DNA of 64,000 nt from [Clostridium] celerecrescens 18A (GCF_002797975.1 NZ_PGET01000001.1:4080001-4144000); one strand, 5' to 3'. Numbered from the stretch's first letter, positions 16,640 to 25,573 are shown. The notes: generated from the sequence alone by a model not told the origin. Made by a program: numbers and translations.

Positions 16640-16684
16640 ATCCGGCTGCTTAATCTTCCGTTTCCAAATTTTATGATAGTATCT

Positions 16685-16713
16685 GCCCGGCTGCTCCTGC
16701 GCCGGGCTTTTTT
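16685..16713 (+). terminator. Terminator of nagB
   Basis: GCCCGGC and GCCGGGC form a perfect 7-bp GC stem with a 9-nt loop, followed by TTTTTT. Confidence 0.85.
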
Positions 16714-16785
16714 ATGCCCATTTTAAGGGTGAATATTACGAATAGGAAAACCAGGGTTCCCCCTGATGAGGCAGGAAAATAACGG

Positions 16786-16814
16786 TTGGAATTTATCTGG
16801 AAATAGTGTAGAAT
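16786..16814 (+). promoter_or_regulatory. Predicted promoter of the hemerythrin gene
   Basis: TTGGAA and TAGAAT are separated by 17 nt, with the last base of the -10 33 nt before the ATG. Confidence 0.6.
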
Positions 16815-16846
16815 GAGTTTAAAACTTAAGATAAGGAGACAGTAAT

Positions 16847-17251
16847 ATGGCATATACATTTTCAAAGGATTTGGAAACCGGAAACCAGTTAATTGATTCT
16901 GAACATCGCCAGCTGATCGATGCAGTCAATAACCTGCTCACTGCCTGCTCCACAGGGAAAGGACGTGCGGAACTGGCCAATACCACCAAGTTTCTGCAGG
17001 ACTATACTGCAAAGCATTTCGGCAATGAAGAAAAGCTCCAGATCCAGAATCAGTATCCAGATTATGTAAACCACAAACGTTATCACGAGGAATTTAAAAA
17101 GGTGGTGGCTGGAATCTGTGCCAAGCTGGAAAAGGAAGGCCCGACCATCATTCTGGTAGGGGAAGTCAACAGTGCCATTGCGGGCTGGCTGATCAACCAT
17201 ATAAAAAAAGAGGATGCCAAGGTAGCCGCTCATATTAGAAGCAGGGCTTAA
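16847..17251 (+). CDS. Bacteriohemerythrin
   Basis: A single-domain hemerythrin (134 aa), a four-helix bundle that binds O2 at a di-iron site. The ligand pattern is visible: DSEHRQLIDAVNNL (His about 19), KHFGNEEKLQ (His and Glu about 57-61), VNHKRYHEEF (two His about 71-75) and NHIKKEDAKVAAHI (His and Asp about 117-122). In anaerobes such proteins are thought to scavenge or sense oxygen. The RBS is AAGGAGACAGTAAT. It is followed by the HIT gene without a terminator, so co-transcription is likely. Confidence 0.92.
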   Translation: MAYTFSKDLETGNQLIDSEHRQLIDAVNNLLTACSTGKGRAELANTTKFLQDYTAKHFGNEEKLQIQNQYPDYVNHKRYHEEFKKVVAGICAKLEKEGPTIILVGEVNSAIAGWLINHIKKEDAKVAAHIRSRA

Positions 17252-17338
17252 TCTTCCAGAGTGAAGTGTATCTCATGGAACCAATACTATGACAGAACAG
17301 CCGGAAAACTAAAACAAACTCCGGCAAAAGGAAGGAAC

Positions 17339-17764
17339 ATGATTATGAAAGATCCAAATTGCGCATACTGCATGAAGGGAGATCTTGTTGCAAAATTCGG
17401 CTATCCTATTTGCGAAATGGAGACAGGATTTTTATATTTATTTAAAGAGCAAAGTAAAAAGGGCAGAGTGATTCTGGCTTATAAGGATCACGTAAGTGAG
17501 CTGGTTGATATTGAGGATGAGGAAAGAAATGCCTTTTTTGCTGATGTAGCCAGAGTTTCTAAGGCTGTCCATAAAGTATTTAACCCGGATAAAGTAAATT
17601 ACGGCGCTTATGGCGACACCGGATGCCACCTTCATATGCATATTGTTCCAAAATATAACGGCATGGACGAATGGGGCAGTACCTTTACCATGAATCCGGA
17701 CAAGATATATCTGTCGGATAAAGAATATGAGGAAATGGCGGCTGCCATCCGTGCAGCATTATAA
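17339..17764 (+). CDS. HIT family protein
   Basis: A 141-residue histidine-triad nucleotide hydrolase or transferase. The triad HLHMHIVPK is at about residues 99-107. The start has a CAYC pair (CAYCMKG), and the family loop GRVILAYKDHVSEL replaces the usual GH.LV.PK.H. I chose the ATG at 17339 because AAAGGAAGG stands 5 nt upstream, rather than the frame's first ATG at 17261. The C-terminal half, ending in TMNPDKIYLSDKEYEEMAAA, is longer than in Hint proteins and occurs in clostridial homologues. Substrate unknown. It is distinct from the second HIT protein at 34514. Confidence 0.88.
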   Translation: MIMKDPNCAYCMKGDLVAKFGYPICEMETGFLYLFKEQSKKGRVILAYKDHVSELVDIEDEERNAFFADVARVSKAVHKVFNPDKVNYGAYGDTGCHLHMHIVPKYNGMDEWGSTFTMNPDKIYLSDKEYEEMAAAIRAAL

Positions 17765-17799
17765 AAGAGAAAAAAGACTCATGAGGAGGATGCTGGATT

Positions 17800-18351
17800 A
17801 TGTTGGATGAAATCAGAGTGCAGGCCGCAATGGCTGCAAAAGAACTGCTGGAAGTGGCACACTTAAATGAGAAGGACCTGGTCGTAATCGGATGCTCCTC
17901 CAGCGAGATATCCGACCACCGGATCGGTTCCCATTCCAGTGCGGAGATCGGACAGACTGTGTTTTCTGCTATTTATGAGGTTTTTAACGAGCAGGGGATT
18001 TATGTTGCAGCCCAGTGCTGTGAACATTTAAACCGGGCTTTGATTCTGGAAAAGGAGGCCGCCATACGCTATGGCTACGAACCGGTCAATGTGGTCCCGC
18101 AGTTAAAAGCCGGCAGTTCTTTTGCCACTGCGGCTTACCATACCCTGCAATGCCCTGTGGCGGTAGAATCTATTAAAGCCAATGCCGGAATTGATATCGG
18201 CGACACGTTAATCGGCATGCACTTAAAGGCCGTAGCCGTTCCAGTCCGCATTAAGACCAGGTATATCGGTGCCGCCCACGTGGTCACCGCCCGTACCAGG
18301 CCGAAATACATTGGCGGAGCCCGCGCCTGCTATGACGAATCCTTAGGTTAA
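17800..18351 (+). CDS. TIGR01440 family protein (YwlG-like, UPF0340)
   Basis: A 183-residue conserved Firmicutes protein of unknown function. Recognised by VIGCSSSEISDHRIGSHSS (about 29-47), the AAQCCEHLNRALILEKEAA segment with adjacent Cys (about 68-86), and the C-terminal IGMHLKAVAVPVRIKTRYIG with TARTRPKYIGGARA. The compact alpha/beta fold and invariant Cys/His suggest an enzyme, but none is proven to my knowledge. It is 35 nt after the HIT gene, with a strong RBS (GAGGAGGATGCTGGATT), and is the last gene before the terminator at 18400. Confidence 0.88.
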   Translation: MLDEIRVQAAMAAKELLEVAHLNEKDLVVIGCSSSEISDHRIGSHSSAEIGQTVFSAIYEVFNEQGIYVAAQCCEHLNRALILEKEAAIRYGYEPVNVVPQLKAGSSFATAAYHTLQCPVAVESIKANAGIDIGDTLIGMHLKAVAVPVRIKTRYIGAAHVVTARTRPKYIGGARACYDESLG

Positions 18352-18399
18352 ACAGGGATCATAGAACCAGGTATCTGGGACAGCAGCTTGTATTACGTA

Positions 18400-18449
18400 A
18401 AAAGCGCGTCTTGAAGCTGTATTTACAGCCAGTCAAGACGCGTTTTTTT
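18400..18449. terminator. Bidirectional terminator between convergent genes
   Basis: CGCGTCTTGA and TCAAGACGCG pair around an inner GCTGTA/TACAGC stem. TTTTTTT follows on the plus strand, and CTTTTTAC follows on the minus strand. The outer sequence is nearly the same as the terminator at 55215. Confidence 0.9.
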
Positions 18450-18495
18450 GCATTTTTTTATTATACTAATTTATAAGTTGCTTTAGCTCCAGTCA

Positions 18496-20166
18496 TTATT
18501 CCATGGTAGCATGGGTAAAGAACCAGAAGCCATATGGAGAATGCCATGTACCCTTTAATTCCGGCTTCTGCAGATAGAAATCGCTGGAGTATACAAGCGG
18601 AGCAACCGCTGCATCTTCCATGATCAGCTTTTCTGCTGCATGAAGCTTCTCATAATGCTCTGTCTTATCAGCTGTATCACGGGCCTGCTTTAATAAGCTG
18701 TCCACCTCAGGATTGGAATACTTTCCGTCGTTGTTTCCGCTTTCAGTCGTGAATAAGTTCAGCATATTGGAAGGATCATCATAATCATATACCCAGCCTC
18801 CGCGGGCAATCTGGAAATCACCAGCACGTCGGGTTGGTGCGAAGGTAGACCATTCAACAATCTTAATATCCATTCTGATACCCAGTTCGCTCCAGGCGCT
18901 CTGTAAATATTCTGCAATGGCCTTATTGTAACCGGCATCATTGGTCATATATTCGATCACCGGGAATCCTTTTCCGTCCGGATAGCCTGCTTCTGCCAGA
19001 AGTTCTTTAGCCTTTATAAGATCTTCTTCGTAATTGTCTACATTAAAGTAATCACCGCCATTGTTTTTTCTTGTTACTTCTTCAAAGGAAGAACCACCTT
19101 CCACATCAGAAATACCAGGGCCAACGAAGTTGGTAGCCGGTAAAACGGTTCCAGCCATTACGGTACTGGCAACATATTCCCGGTCCGTTGCAAGGGACAA
19201 TGCACGGCGTACCAGCGCATTGTCAAAAGGCGCTTTGTTAACGTTGAAAATCGTATAGGAAGTCGCCATACGTGGATCCAGGTGGTAATCAGGCGTGCCC
19301 TCAAGGCTTGGGATCTCGTCAGTAGGAACATCCTTGATCATGGAAACTTCTCCTGTCTGATATGCACTGTAAGCTGCGTTGGAATCTTCCATAAGGACAA
19401 ATTTTAAGGTATTTAAGGTCACAGTATCTCCGGCCCAGTAATTTTCATTCTTTGCAAAGGTGATATGGGAACCTGGTACCCATTCGATCATCTTTAACGG
19501 TCCGTTGGATATATAAGAATCAGGAGTTAAGGACCACTGGTCACCCTTTGCCTCAACTACATCCTTTTTTACAGGAGCCATGCTGGCATGGGTCGTAATT
19601 TTGTCAAAATAAACGCAGGGAGACGCAAGCTCTACTACAAAGGTTTTCGCATCAGGTGCGGATACAGCCAGGGCATCAACATTTCCTGCTGTTGCCTCAT
19701 CATAACCTTTTACCATAGAAAGCATGTCTGCTGCATAAGGGGCTGCTGTTGCAGGATCTGCCAGACGCTTCCAGGAATATACAAAGTCTTCTGATGTAAG
19801 CTCAGAGCCATCGCTCCATTTCAAACCCTCCCTTAAATGAAAGGTATAAGTGAGTCCGTCATCACTCACATCATAGGTTTCTGCCTGTCCGGGAATAATA
19901 TTATTATCCTTATCAAAGGTCAAAAGTGTCTCAAACGCATGCAGGATCATATTGGCTGCATCAGCTGATGAATTTAAGGCAGGGTCAATGGTTTCCGGAT
20001 CCGGACCAATCTGAACTGCCAGATCAAGACCCCCTGCAGTATTTCCTTCTGCTTCTGTTTTTTGTGTTTCATTGCCGGCCGTACCGGATTTTCCGGAACC
20101 CCCGCATGCTGTCAGGATCATCCCTGAAGCAAGGACTGCCGCTAATACAAGCGCCATTTTCTTCAT
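18496..20166 (-). CDS. Oligopeptide ABC transporter substrate-binding lipoprotein
   Basis: An OppA-type (SBP family 5) extracellular peptide-binding protein of 556 aa. The signal peptide ends in the lipobox LTAC (about residues 17-20), so it would be anchored by lipid to the membrane. Family segments are IGPDPETIDPALNSSADA, TYTFHLREGLKWSDGSELTS and NENYWAGDTVTLNTLKF. The start is the ATG at 20166 after GGAGGAACAGAT, not the longer frame. No permease or ATPase gene is nearby, so it is an orphan that probably serves a transporter encoded elsewhere. Confidence 0.93.
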   Translation of the reverse strand: MKKMALVLAAVLASGMILTACGGSGKSGTAGNETQKTEAEGNTAGGLDLAVQIGPDPETIDPALNSSADAANMILHAFETLLTFDKDNNIIPGQAETYDVSDDGLTYTFHLREGLKWSDGSELTSEDFVYSWKRLADPATAAPYAADMLSMVKGYDEATAGNVDALAVSAPDAKTFVVELASPCVYFDKITTHASMAPVKKDVVEAKGDQWSLTPDSYISNGPLKMIEWVPGSHITFAKNENYWAGDTVTLNTLKFVLMEDSNAAYSAYQTGEVSMIKDVPTDEIPSLEGTPDYHLDPRMATSYTIFNVNKAPFDNALVRRALSLATDREYVASTVMAGTVLPATNFVGPGISDVEGGSSFEEVTRKNNGGDYFNVDNYEEDLIKAKELLAEAGYPDGKGFPVIEYMTNDAGYNKAIAEYLQSAWSELGIRMDIKIVEWSTFAPTRRAGDFQIARGGWVYDYDDPSNMLNLFTTESGNNDGKYSNPEVDSLLKQARDTADKTEHYEKLHAAEKLIMEDAAVAPLVYSSDFYLQKPELKGTWHSPYGFWFFTHATME

Positions 20167-20298
20167 ATCTGTTCCTCCATATCTGCTATTTTTGCGTCCG
20201 CCCTTCAAAGACAGCGCAGGTTTTAGCATACCACAGAAAGATGGTTCTTGCAACGAGGAAATTTATGACACCCGCGTGTTAACACGGTAATTTGGTAA

Positions 20299-20336
20299 AG
20301 GGCCAGACATTTCCGAAAACGAAAGTGTCTGGCCCA
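20299..20336 (-). terminator. Hairpin downstream of oleate hydratase
   Basis: GGGCCAGACA and TGTCTGGCCC form a 10-bp perfect stem, extended by TTTC/GAAA beyond a one-base bulge. On the minus strand it lies 22 nt past the oleate hydratase stop and is followed by TTTACC. It is a stable structure but a weak U-tract. Confidence 0.65.
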
Positions 20337-20357
20337 TAAAGACATTTTTATATTTTA

Positions 20358-22085
20358 TTAACGGTATGAGGTCTGTACTGCCTTCATTAAAACCTTTGGA
20401 TCCTTCACATAAGGGGTGACCGGACAAACCTTTTTATTTGATCCCATCAGCGTGTAAACTGCGATTCTGGCGGCCCTGACCGAATATTCCTCTGTAAATA
20501 CCATGTCGTCCGGAATCTCCACAAACTGACTTATCATAGCGAAGTTGGTAGAGCCGGCCGGAACTACCTTCGGGCGGTCAGTCATTTTGCGTGGCTGGAA
20601 CTGGGCATCTACATAAGGCATCATGCAGGGAATGACGTTGACCACATCTGCCAGGATTTCATCCTTACGATTTTCCATATGAAGATGATGAAGAAGCTCG
20701 ATGAGCATTTCCTCTCCGGTACAATCTTTCATCGGTTTCTTTATGAAGTCTCCTTCACGGTCCGTATAAAGACCGTATCCCCAGAAGATCGTCTGGTCCA
20801 TAGGCTGATTGATAAAATGTGGCTGGGCAGCTACAACAATGCTCATCAGCCAGTTGGAATCCTTAAAGGTCATAAGTGCCCCGCTTCCAGGTACATTGCC
20901 GGAGTAATCCTCAATCAATTTAAGAAGCTTATTTCCACGGCTTGTTACGGTAAAGCTTTCCCAATTGGTCTCATGAACATCGCCAAAGAATGGGTAAGGA
21001 TTTCCAAGCCCAGGCTTCTTTGCAGATACCTTGGTCCATAATTCCCCTGAAATTGGCCTTAACACAGGCTCCGGAGCCGGAGTGTGGAGATCTCCCAGGG
21101 TTGCGCTGTCGGTCATACAGGCATTGGTCATGATACAGATATCGCCATCCTGAAGCTCTATCTGCCTTTCTATACCGTTATCCTTTAAGTGAAGCACCTT
21201 AGCCGTGATTCCGTCTCCATCTGCGAAATCAATATCAGTAACTGTACAGTTTTCCGCAAAGACAACTCCCTGCTTTCTTAAATAGTTTTCCAAAGGACGA
21301 ATTACACTGTCATACTGGTTTAATGGGGTTCTTGTTACCCCTTCCAAAGTTTCAATCCTTGAAAATTCCAGGATCATCCGGCGCATGTAGCGGCGGAACT
21401 CAAAAAGGCTGCTCCATTTCTGGAATGCAAAGGTGGTCTGCCACATATACCAGAAATTTGTTGTAAAGAAATGAGGCATGTCAGCGAACCATTCCTCAAT
21501 GGTCATATCATCAAGCTTTTCTTCCGATGTATTCATAAGCTTTAACATTGCCATACGTTCCTGCTGGGTAAATCCCATGCTCTTCACATCAAGAATGGTT
21601 CCATTCTTGTCCACAAGCCTGGCCTTTGCATGGGTTGGGTGTGCATGGTCAAAGCTTAAGATCTCTTCCGTTACGCTTCTGGCAGGGTTATTTAAAGACG
21701 GGATGGTACGGAACAGTTCCCAGAAGTTTTCATACGTCTCTTCATTAAGCATACGTCCGCCCCGGCATACAAAGCCTTTTTCCGGGGTTCCGATCCCATC
21801 GTTACTTCCTCCGAGAATATGCATTCCTTCAAAAATCGTGATCTGGTCTCCCGGCATGTTGCAGTCGCGTATGAGGTAAGCCGCTCCTGCCATGCTTCCA
21901 AGACCGCCGCCTACAAAATACGCTTTTCCAGGGGCCTGCCCATTTTCCATATGCCTTATGTTTTCTTCATTTTTTAAATCCATCTGTTTTTTTGAATAAT
22001 CATAGGCTTTTTTTGCGGCTACTCCCGCCGCAGTTGCCGCAGCTCCCCATGCAAGCACTTTTCCAAAATTACTTTTTCCTTTCAT
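20358..22085 (-). CDS. ohyA: Oleate hydratase (MCRA family flavoprotein)
   Basis: A 575-residue FAD-dependent fatty acid hydratase that adds water to the cis-9 double bond of oleate or linoleate to give 10-hydroxy acids. The dinucleotide motif AYFVGGGLGSMAGAAYLI is at about 55-72, followed by ITIFEGMHILGGSNDG. Other signatures are GFVCRGGRMLNEETYENFWE (about 104-123) and NTSEEKLDDMTIEEWF. The N-terminal 50 residues include a hydrophobic stretch (VLAWGAAATAAGVAA) that may attach it to the membrane. ATG at 22085 is preferred to TTG at 22091 because of the GGAG spacing. In gut bacteria the enzyme detoxifies unsaturated fatty acids. Confidence 0.93.
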   Translation of the reverse strand: MKGKSNFGKVLAWGAAATAAGVAAKKAYDYSKKQMDLKNEENIRHMENGQAPGKAYFVGGGLGSMAGAAYLIRDCNMPGDQITIFEGMHILGGSNDGIGTPEKGFVCRGGRMLNEETYENFWELFRTIPSLNNPARSVTEEILSFDHAHPTHAKARLVDKNGTILDVKSMGFTQQERMAMLKLMNTSEEKLDDMTIEEWFADMPHFFTTNFWYMWQTTFAFQKWSSLFEFRRYMRRMILEFSRIETLEGVTRTPLNQYDSVIRPLENYLRKQGVVFAENCTVTDIDFADGDGITAKVLHLKDNGIERQIELQDGDICIMTNACMTDSATLGDLHTPAPEPVLRPISGELWTKVSAKKPGLGNPYPFFGDVHETNWESFTVTSRGNKLLKLIEDYSGNVPGSGALMTFKDSNWLMSIVVAAQPHFINQPMDQTIFWGYGLYTDREGDFIKKPMKDCTGEEMLIELLHHLHMENRKDEILADVVNVIPCMMPYVDAQFQPRKMTDRPKVVPAGSTNFAMISQFVEIPDDMVFTEEYSVRAARIAVYTLMGSNKKVCPVTPYVKDPKVLMKAVQTSYR

Positions 22086-22179
22086 ATGCAACGCTCCATT
22101 CTATGAATTGTGTTAACTGATATGCTTATATTATCATACTTCATTTTATCCGTCACCATACATGGTTTTTCAGTTGTAT

Positions 22180-22209
22180 AAAAAAACGACATCAGGGAAA
22201 TGATGTCGT
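22180..22209 (-). terminator. Terminator on the minus strand upstream of oleate hydratase
   Basis: ACGACATCA and TGATGTCGT form a 9-bp perfect stem followed on the minus strand by a run of seven T. It would end transcripts coming from the rsmA-tetR direction before they reach oleate hydratase, after crossing the 77-aa gene antisense. Confidence 0.8.
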
Positions 22210-22294
22210 AAAACCAGACAAATTTACGTTTTTGTCTATAGAAGATTTTTTTACCTTATTTTAAAATTAATATAATGATAAAGGAGGACTTTTT

Positions 22295-22528
22295 ATGTCG
22301 ACCACTATACACAAACATATCCGGGAGTCCGTCCTTAAAACGGCGCTGCTCCACCAGCTAAGAAATGGGCAGAAATCTCCGGAGCGGACCGCCCGGAACT
22401 TAGAAGAGCTGTTGGAAAAATTCAGCCCTATAGCTGCAGAGCTTTTTTCTTATTCTGATCTGGTTGCGCTCATTAAAAGCTGTACCAGGGAAGAATGTCT
22501 GGATATCATCATGCATAAGCTTTCTTAA
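22295..22528 (+). CDS. Small helical protein of unknown function
   Basis: A 77-residue protein with an excellent RBS (AAAGGAGGACTTTTT). It is predicted all-helical: RESVLKTALLHQLRNGQ, then RTARNLEELLEKFSPIAAEL and SYSDLVALIKSCTREECLDI. Two Cys lie near the end (CTREEC). No signal peptide or membrane span is seen. Its stop codon overlaps by 3 nt with the stop of the convergent TetR-family gene, and the minus-strand terminator of that gene lies beyond this gene's start, so each transcript can be antisense to the other. I do not recognise the family. Confidence 0.7.
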   Translation: MSTTIHKHIRESVLKTALLHQLRNGQKSPERTARNLEELLEKFSPIAAELFSYSDLVALIKSCTREECLDIIMHKLS

Positions 22529-23088
22529 AGCCCTGCCTGGCTCCGGAGATATCCGGCCCGCTCCGAAGCCTTGGCCAGGCTTTTTAAGCGTTCCGCCACG
22601 AGACGCGGTTCTGTTCTCATTCCCTTCTCCACCCAGTCAACGATAATCCCGCAAATGCCATATGCATAAAATCCTGCGTCAAAATCTCTCTCCTCATCGG
22701 TGAGTTTCTTCTTTTCATCCAGTTTTATAATTGCTTCGGAAAACAGGGCCTTTGCCATATCAAACAGATAACTCTCAAAGGTATGTTCCTGTTCTTTAAT
22801 GGTATTGATATAAAAGGCTTTTTCTTCTTTCATATTCTGAAGCAGTTCATAAATCTTCTGGTCCCAGTTCTCAAGGGTAATGTCTTCTGCTATTTTAGCA
22901 AAATTCTCATTGTAATAGATCCAGCTTAAAAGCTCATATTTATCCTGAAAATGATAATAGAAGGTCTGCCGGTTTAATCCCCATACAGATGTGATATTGG
23001 ATATGGATATCTTATCAAAAGGTTTTTCCCTGCATACCTGTTTTAGGGCTTCCGCTATTGCGCGTTTTGTAATCAGCGAATCCGACAT
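22525..23088 (-). CDS. TetR/AcrR family transcriptional regulator
   Basis: A 187-residue regulator. The N-terminal helix-turn-helix is ISNITSVWGLNRQTFYYHFQ (about 23-42), typical of TetR. The C-terminal ligand domain with FYINTIKEQEHTFESYLFDM and YAYGICGIIVDWVEKGMR matches the DhaS-like group. It follows rsmA by 14 nt with RBS CAGGAGGGATT, so it is part of the tatD-rsmA transcript. The nearest possible target is oleate hydratase just downstream; TetR regulators commonly control fatty-acid-responsive genes, but this link is inference. Confidence 0.9.
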   Translation of the reverse strand: MSDSLITKRAIAEALKQVCREKPFDKISISNITSVWGLNRQTFYYHFQDKYELLSWIYYNENFAKIAEDITLENWDQKIYELLQNMKEEKAFYINTIKEQEHTFESYLFDMAKALFSEAIIKLDEKKKLTDEERDFDAGFYAYGICGIIVDWVEKGMRTEPRLVAERLKSLAKASERAGYLRSQAGL

Positions 23089-23102
23089 AATCCCTCCTGG
23101 TC

Positions 23103-23972
23103 TTATCCTTTCATTCCTGTAAAATAGTTGCTGAGGGAAGAAAACTGCTCCAGAGTCAATGCCTCTCCCCGTACGGATGGCCCAAGCCCCAGGCTTTCAA
23201 CCGCTTCCGTGATCTGTTCCTTTGCAAAGGGTATTTCCGGCGAATTGTTTAATCCGTTTTGAAGCGTCTTTCTTCTCTGGTTAAATGAAGCACGGATCAG
23301 CTTGAACATAAGCCCTGGATCCACTGCTTTTACCGGCGGTTCCTTGTGGCGGGTCAGGCGGATGACCGCAGACCCTACGTTAGGACGGGGCATGAAGCAG
23401 TTAGGCGGGACGTTTGCCACAATATAGGGCTCCGCATAATATTGGACGGCCAGGGAAAGAGCACCGTAATCCTTGGAACCAGGCCCTACCTGCATGCGGT
23501 CTGCCACCTCCTTCTGAACCATGACCGTAATATTGTCGATTGGAACCATGTTTTCAAAAAGACCCATAATGATAGGGGTTGTGATGTAATACGGAAGATT
23601 TGCAACTACTTTGATGGGACGTCCGCCGTTATATTGTTCCGTTATCTGATTGATGTCAACTTTAAGAATATCCGCATGGATAATGGTCACATTCTCATAG
23701 TCTGCCAGGGTCTCGTTGAGAATGGGGATCAGGTTTGAATCGATCTCCACTGCCACTACATGTCTGGCATTTTCAGCCAGGTACTGGGTCATCGTACCGA
23801 TCCCCGGCCCGATTTCCAGAACGCAATCATCCTTTGTTACGCCTGCCGCGGCTATGATCTTATCTAATACGTGAGTATCTATCAAAAAATTCTGACCGAA
23901 TTTCTTCTGGAATGCGAATTCGTATTTCTTTATGATCTCGATTGTTTTTTGGGGATTTCCCAGTGTTGCCAT
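23103..23972 (-). CDS. rsmA: 16S rRNA dimethyladenosine transferase RsmA (KsgA)
   Basis: RsmA (289 aa) dimethylates two adjacent adenines (A1518 and A1519, E. coli numbering) in the 3' hairpin of 16S rRNA late in 30S assembly. Motifs: FAFQKKFGQNFLIDTHVLDK (about 20-39), the SAM site LEIGPGIGTMTQYLAE (about 53-68), the acidic EIDSNLIP, and the catalytic NLPYYITTPIIM (about 123-134). The C-terminal domain has RASFNQRRKTLQN. The start ATG at 23972 gives the usual N-terminus; the longer frame would overlap tatD. It lies 19 nt after tatD, a common clostridial arrangement. Confidence 0.97.
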   Translation of the reverse strand: MATLGNPQKTIEIIKKYEFAFQKKFGQNFLIDTHVLDKIIAAAGVTKDDCVLEIGPGIGTMTQYLAENARHVVAVEIDSNLIPILNETLADYENVTIIHADILKVDINQITEQYNGGRPIKVVANLPYYITTPIIMGLFENMVPIDNITVMVQKEVADRMQVGPGSKDYGALSLAVQYYAEPYIVANVPPNCFMPRPNVGSAVIRLTRHKEPPVKAVDPGLMFKLIRASFNQRRKTLQNGLNNSPEIPFAKEQITEAVESLGLGPSVRGEALTLEQFSSLSNYFTGMKG

Positions 23973-23991
23973 GCCTGTCCTCCGTTTTCTT

Positions 23992-24768
23992 TTATGGCTG
24001 TTCCTTAAGCCTGTATAGCCTTTTGGCATTCTGATTGGTAATATCAATAACTGTTTCTTCCGGGATTCCCTTAATGGCACTGATCTCCTGCACCACATAA
24101 GGAAGATTTAAGGAGGAATTACGCTTTCCCCTGTTGGGAGCGGGAGCCAGATAAGGGCAGTCAGTCTCAAGGACCAGCTGTTCTATCGGCATATACTCCA
24201 CTACTTCTTTAAGTTTTTTAGCATTCTTAAAGGTGAGGACGCCTCCGATCCCAAGATAATACCCCATAGTTAAGTATTCCCTGGCGATCTCCTTTCCATA
24301 AGAAAAGCAGTGAATCACTCCTCCAATGTCCTTTGCCCCCTCTGCCTTCATGATATCCAGAGTATCCTTTGCCGCGTCCCGGCTGTGGATGACCACAGGA
24401 AGCTTCACTTCCCTGGCCAGGCTAAGCTGGCGGACAAACCACTTCTTCTGGGTTTCATGATCCGGCTCATCCCAGTAATAATCAAGACCGATCTCACCGA
24501 TTGCCACGACTTTTTTATGGGCGGAATGTTTCTTCAGCCAGGCTAAGTCCTCCTCGTTCAGTTCTCCGGTTTCATTGGGGTGAACACCGATGGCGCCATA
24601 TATATATGGATATTTCTCTGCCAATTCCAAGGTATGTCTGGAAGTATCCATGCTGGCACCCACATTGGTGACAGCCTCAATTCCATGGTTAAAAAGGCTT
24701 GCCAGCAATTCCTCCCTGTCTTCATCAAATGCCTCATCATCATAATGGGCGTGTGTATCAAAAATCAT
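23992..24768 (-). CDS. tatD: TatD family metal-dependent hydrolase
   Basis: A 258-residue TatD/YabD-type TIM-barrel hydrolase (DNase-like). The metal site begins with IFDTHAHYDDEAFDEDREEL (HxH). Then come YGAIGVHPNE, VVAIGEIGLDYYWDEP (Glu ligand), VVIHSRDAAKDTLDI, GVIHCFSYGKEIAREYL and LVLETDCPYLAP (final Asp). The start at 24768 follows AAGGAGATTTCT and gives the standard N-terminus. Upstream of rsmA, in the order usual for Firmicutes. Confidence 0.95.
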   Translation of the reverse strand: MIFDTHAHYDDEAFDEDREELLASLFNHGIEAVTNVGASMDTSRHTLELAEKYPYIYGAIGVHPNETGELNEEDLAWLKKHSAHKKVVAIGEIGLDYYWDEPDHETQKKWFVRQLSLAREVKLPVVIHSRDAAKDTLDIMKAEGAKDIGGVIHCFSYGKEIAREYLTMGYYLGIGGVLTFKNAKKLKEVVEYMPIEQLVLETDCPYLAPAPNRGKRNSSLNLPYVVQEISAIKGIPEETVIDITNQNAKRLYRLKEQP

Positions 24769-24794
24769 AGAAATCTCCTTTAAAAAGCTGTTTC

Positions 24795-25550
24795 TTACTT
24801 TATAATAATCAAACGCAGGATATAAAGCAAAACTAAGTGAGCGGGATAAAACCAATAAAAAAAGTATTTTAAATTCCTTTTCCCCCTTGCCCCGCTGTAC
24901 ATTCGGATGGGGATGAAGGCCAGGATGGCGGCTCCAAAGCAGCTAAGGCTTTCAAAGGCAGCCAGGATTCCTGCAAATATGGTCTGTCTTTTCTTATCTT
25001 TATAGAACACATAAAAAAGCAGGATCATGGTAATCCCAATGATATCATAATCACATTTCAAAAAAACTGCCGCACCGCATCCGGCCAAAAATACCAGGGT
25101 CTGTCTGATTGGATTACCCAAAGCCCTATCATACCAGTAAAGGACCCATAGGCCAATGAACAGGGTAACATATACATTCTGATAGCCAGGATAAAACCAT
25201 TGGTCAAAGAGAGCCAGATCAAAAGGAATTTCGGAAATAAGGGCGAATAATAAAAGTCTGGCACCATATTTCTTAATATCCCTGGTGTGGAAAAATCCTT
25301 CTACCAGCAGAAAACAAAAGATAGGGAATGCAATTCTTCCAATGGTGCGGAGCACCAGGTCCGCTATATTCCACATGCTTCCGCCCGAAAGGCTAAACAT
25401 CCCCCAGGCCGGAAGGTTGTCCTGATATTTTAATATACCGTTTTCAACGACAGCCACTCCGATATGATCTATGAGCATGGTAATAATGGCGATCATCTTT
25501 AAGGTGTTTCCTGTTATTCCTCTCGTTCGGGCGCTCATTGATTCCTTCAT
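24795..25550 (-). CDS. TraX family membrane protein
   Basis: A 251-residue integral membrane protein with about seven hydrophobic segments. It matches the TraX family (named for F-plasmid pilin acetylation): the start GNTLKMIAIITMLIDHIGVA, the IGRIAFPIFCFLLVEGFFHT segment and the C-terminal FYWFYPAHLVLLYILRL are characteristic. Chromosomal Firmicutes copies are common and probably act as acyltransferases, with no conjugation genes nearby. It is first in the traX-tatD-rsmA-tetR run; RBS GGAGGATTCC. Confidence 0.88.
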   Translation of the reverse strand: MKESMSARTRGITGNTLKMIAIITMLIDHIGVAVVENGILKYQDNLPAWGMFSLSGGSMWNIADLVLRTIGRIAFPIFCFLLVEGFFHTRDIKKYGARLLLFALISEIPFDLALFDQWFYPGYQNVYVTLFIGLWVLYWYDRALGNPIRQTLVFLAGCGAAVFLKCDYDIIGITMILLFYVFYKDKKRQTIFAGILAAFESLSCFGAAILAFIPIRMYSGARGKRNLKYFFYWFYPAHLVLLYILRLIIIK

Positions 25551-25573
25551 GGAATCCTCCTTCTTAAAACAAT

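Noticed and set aside
24795..25550. Conjugative element suggested by the TraX name
   Set aside because: No relaxase, coupling protein or mating genes nearby; TraX-family proteins are frequent in chromosomes of Clostridia.
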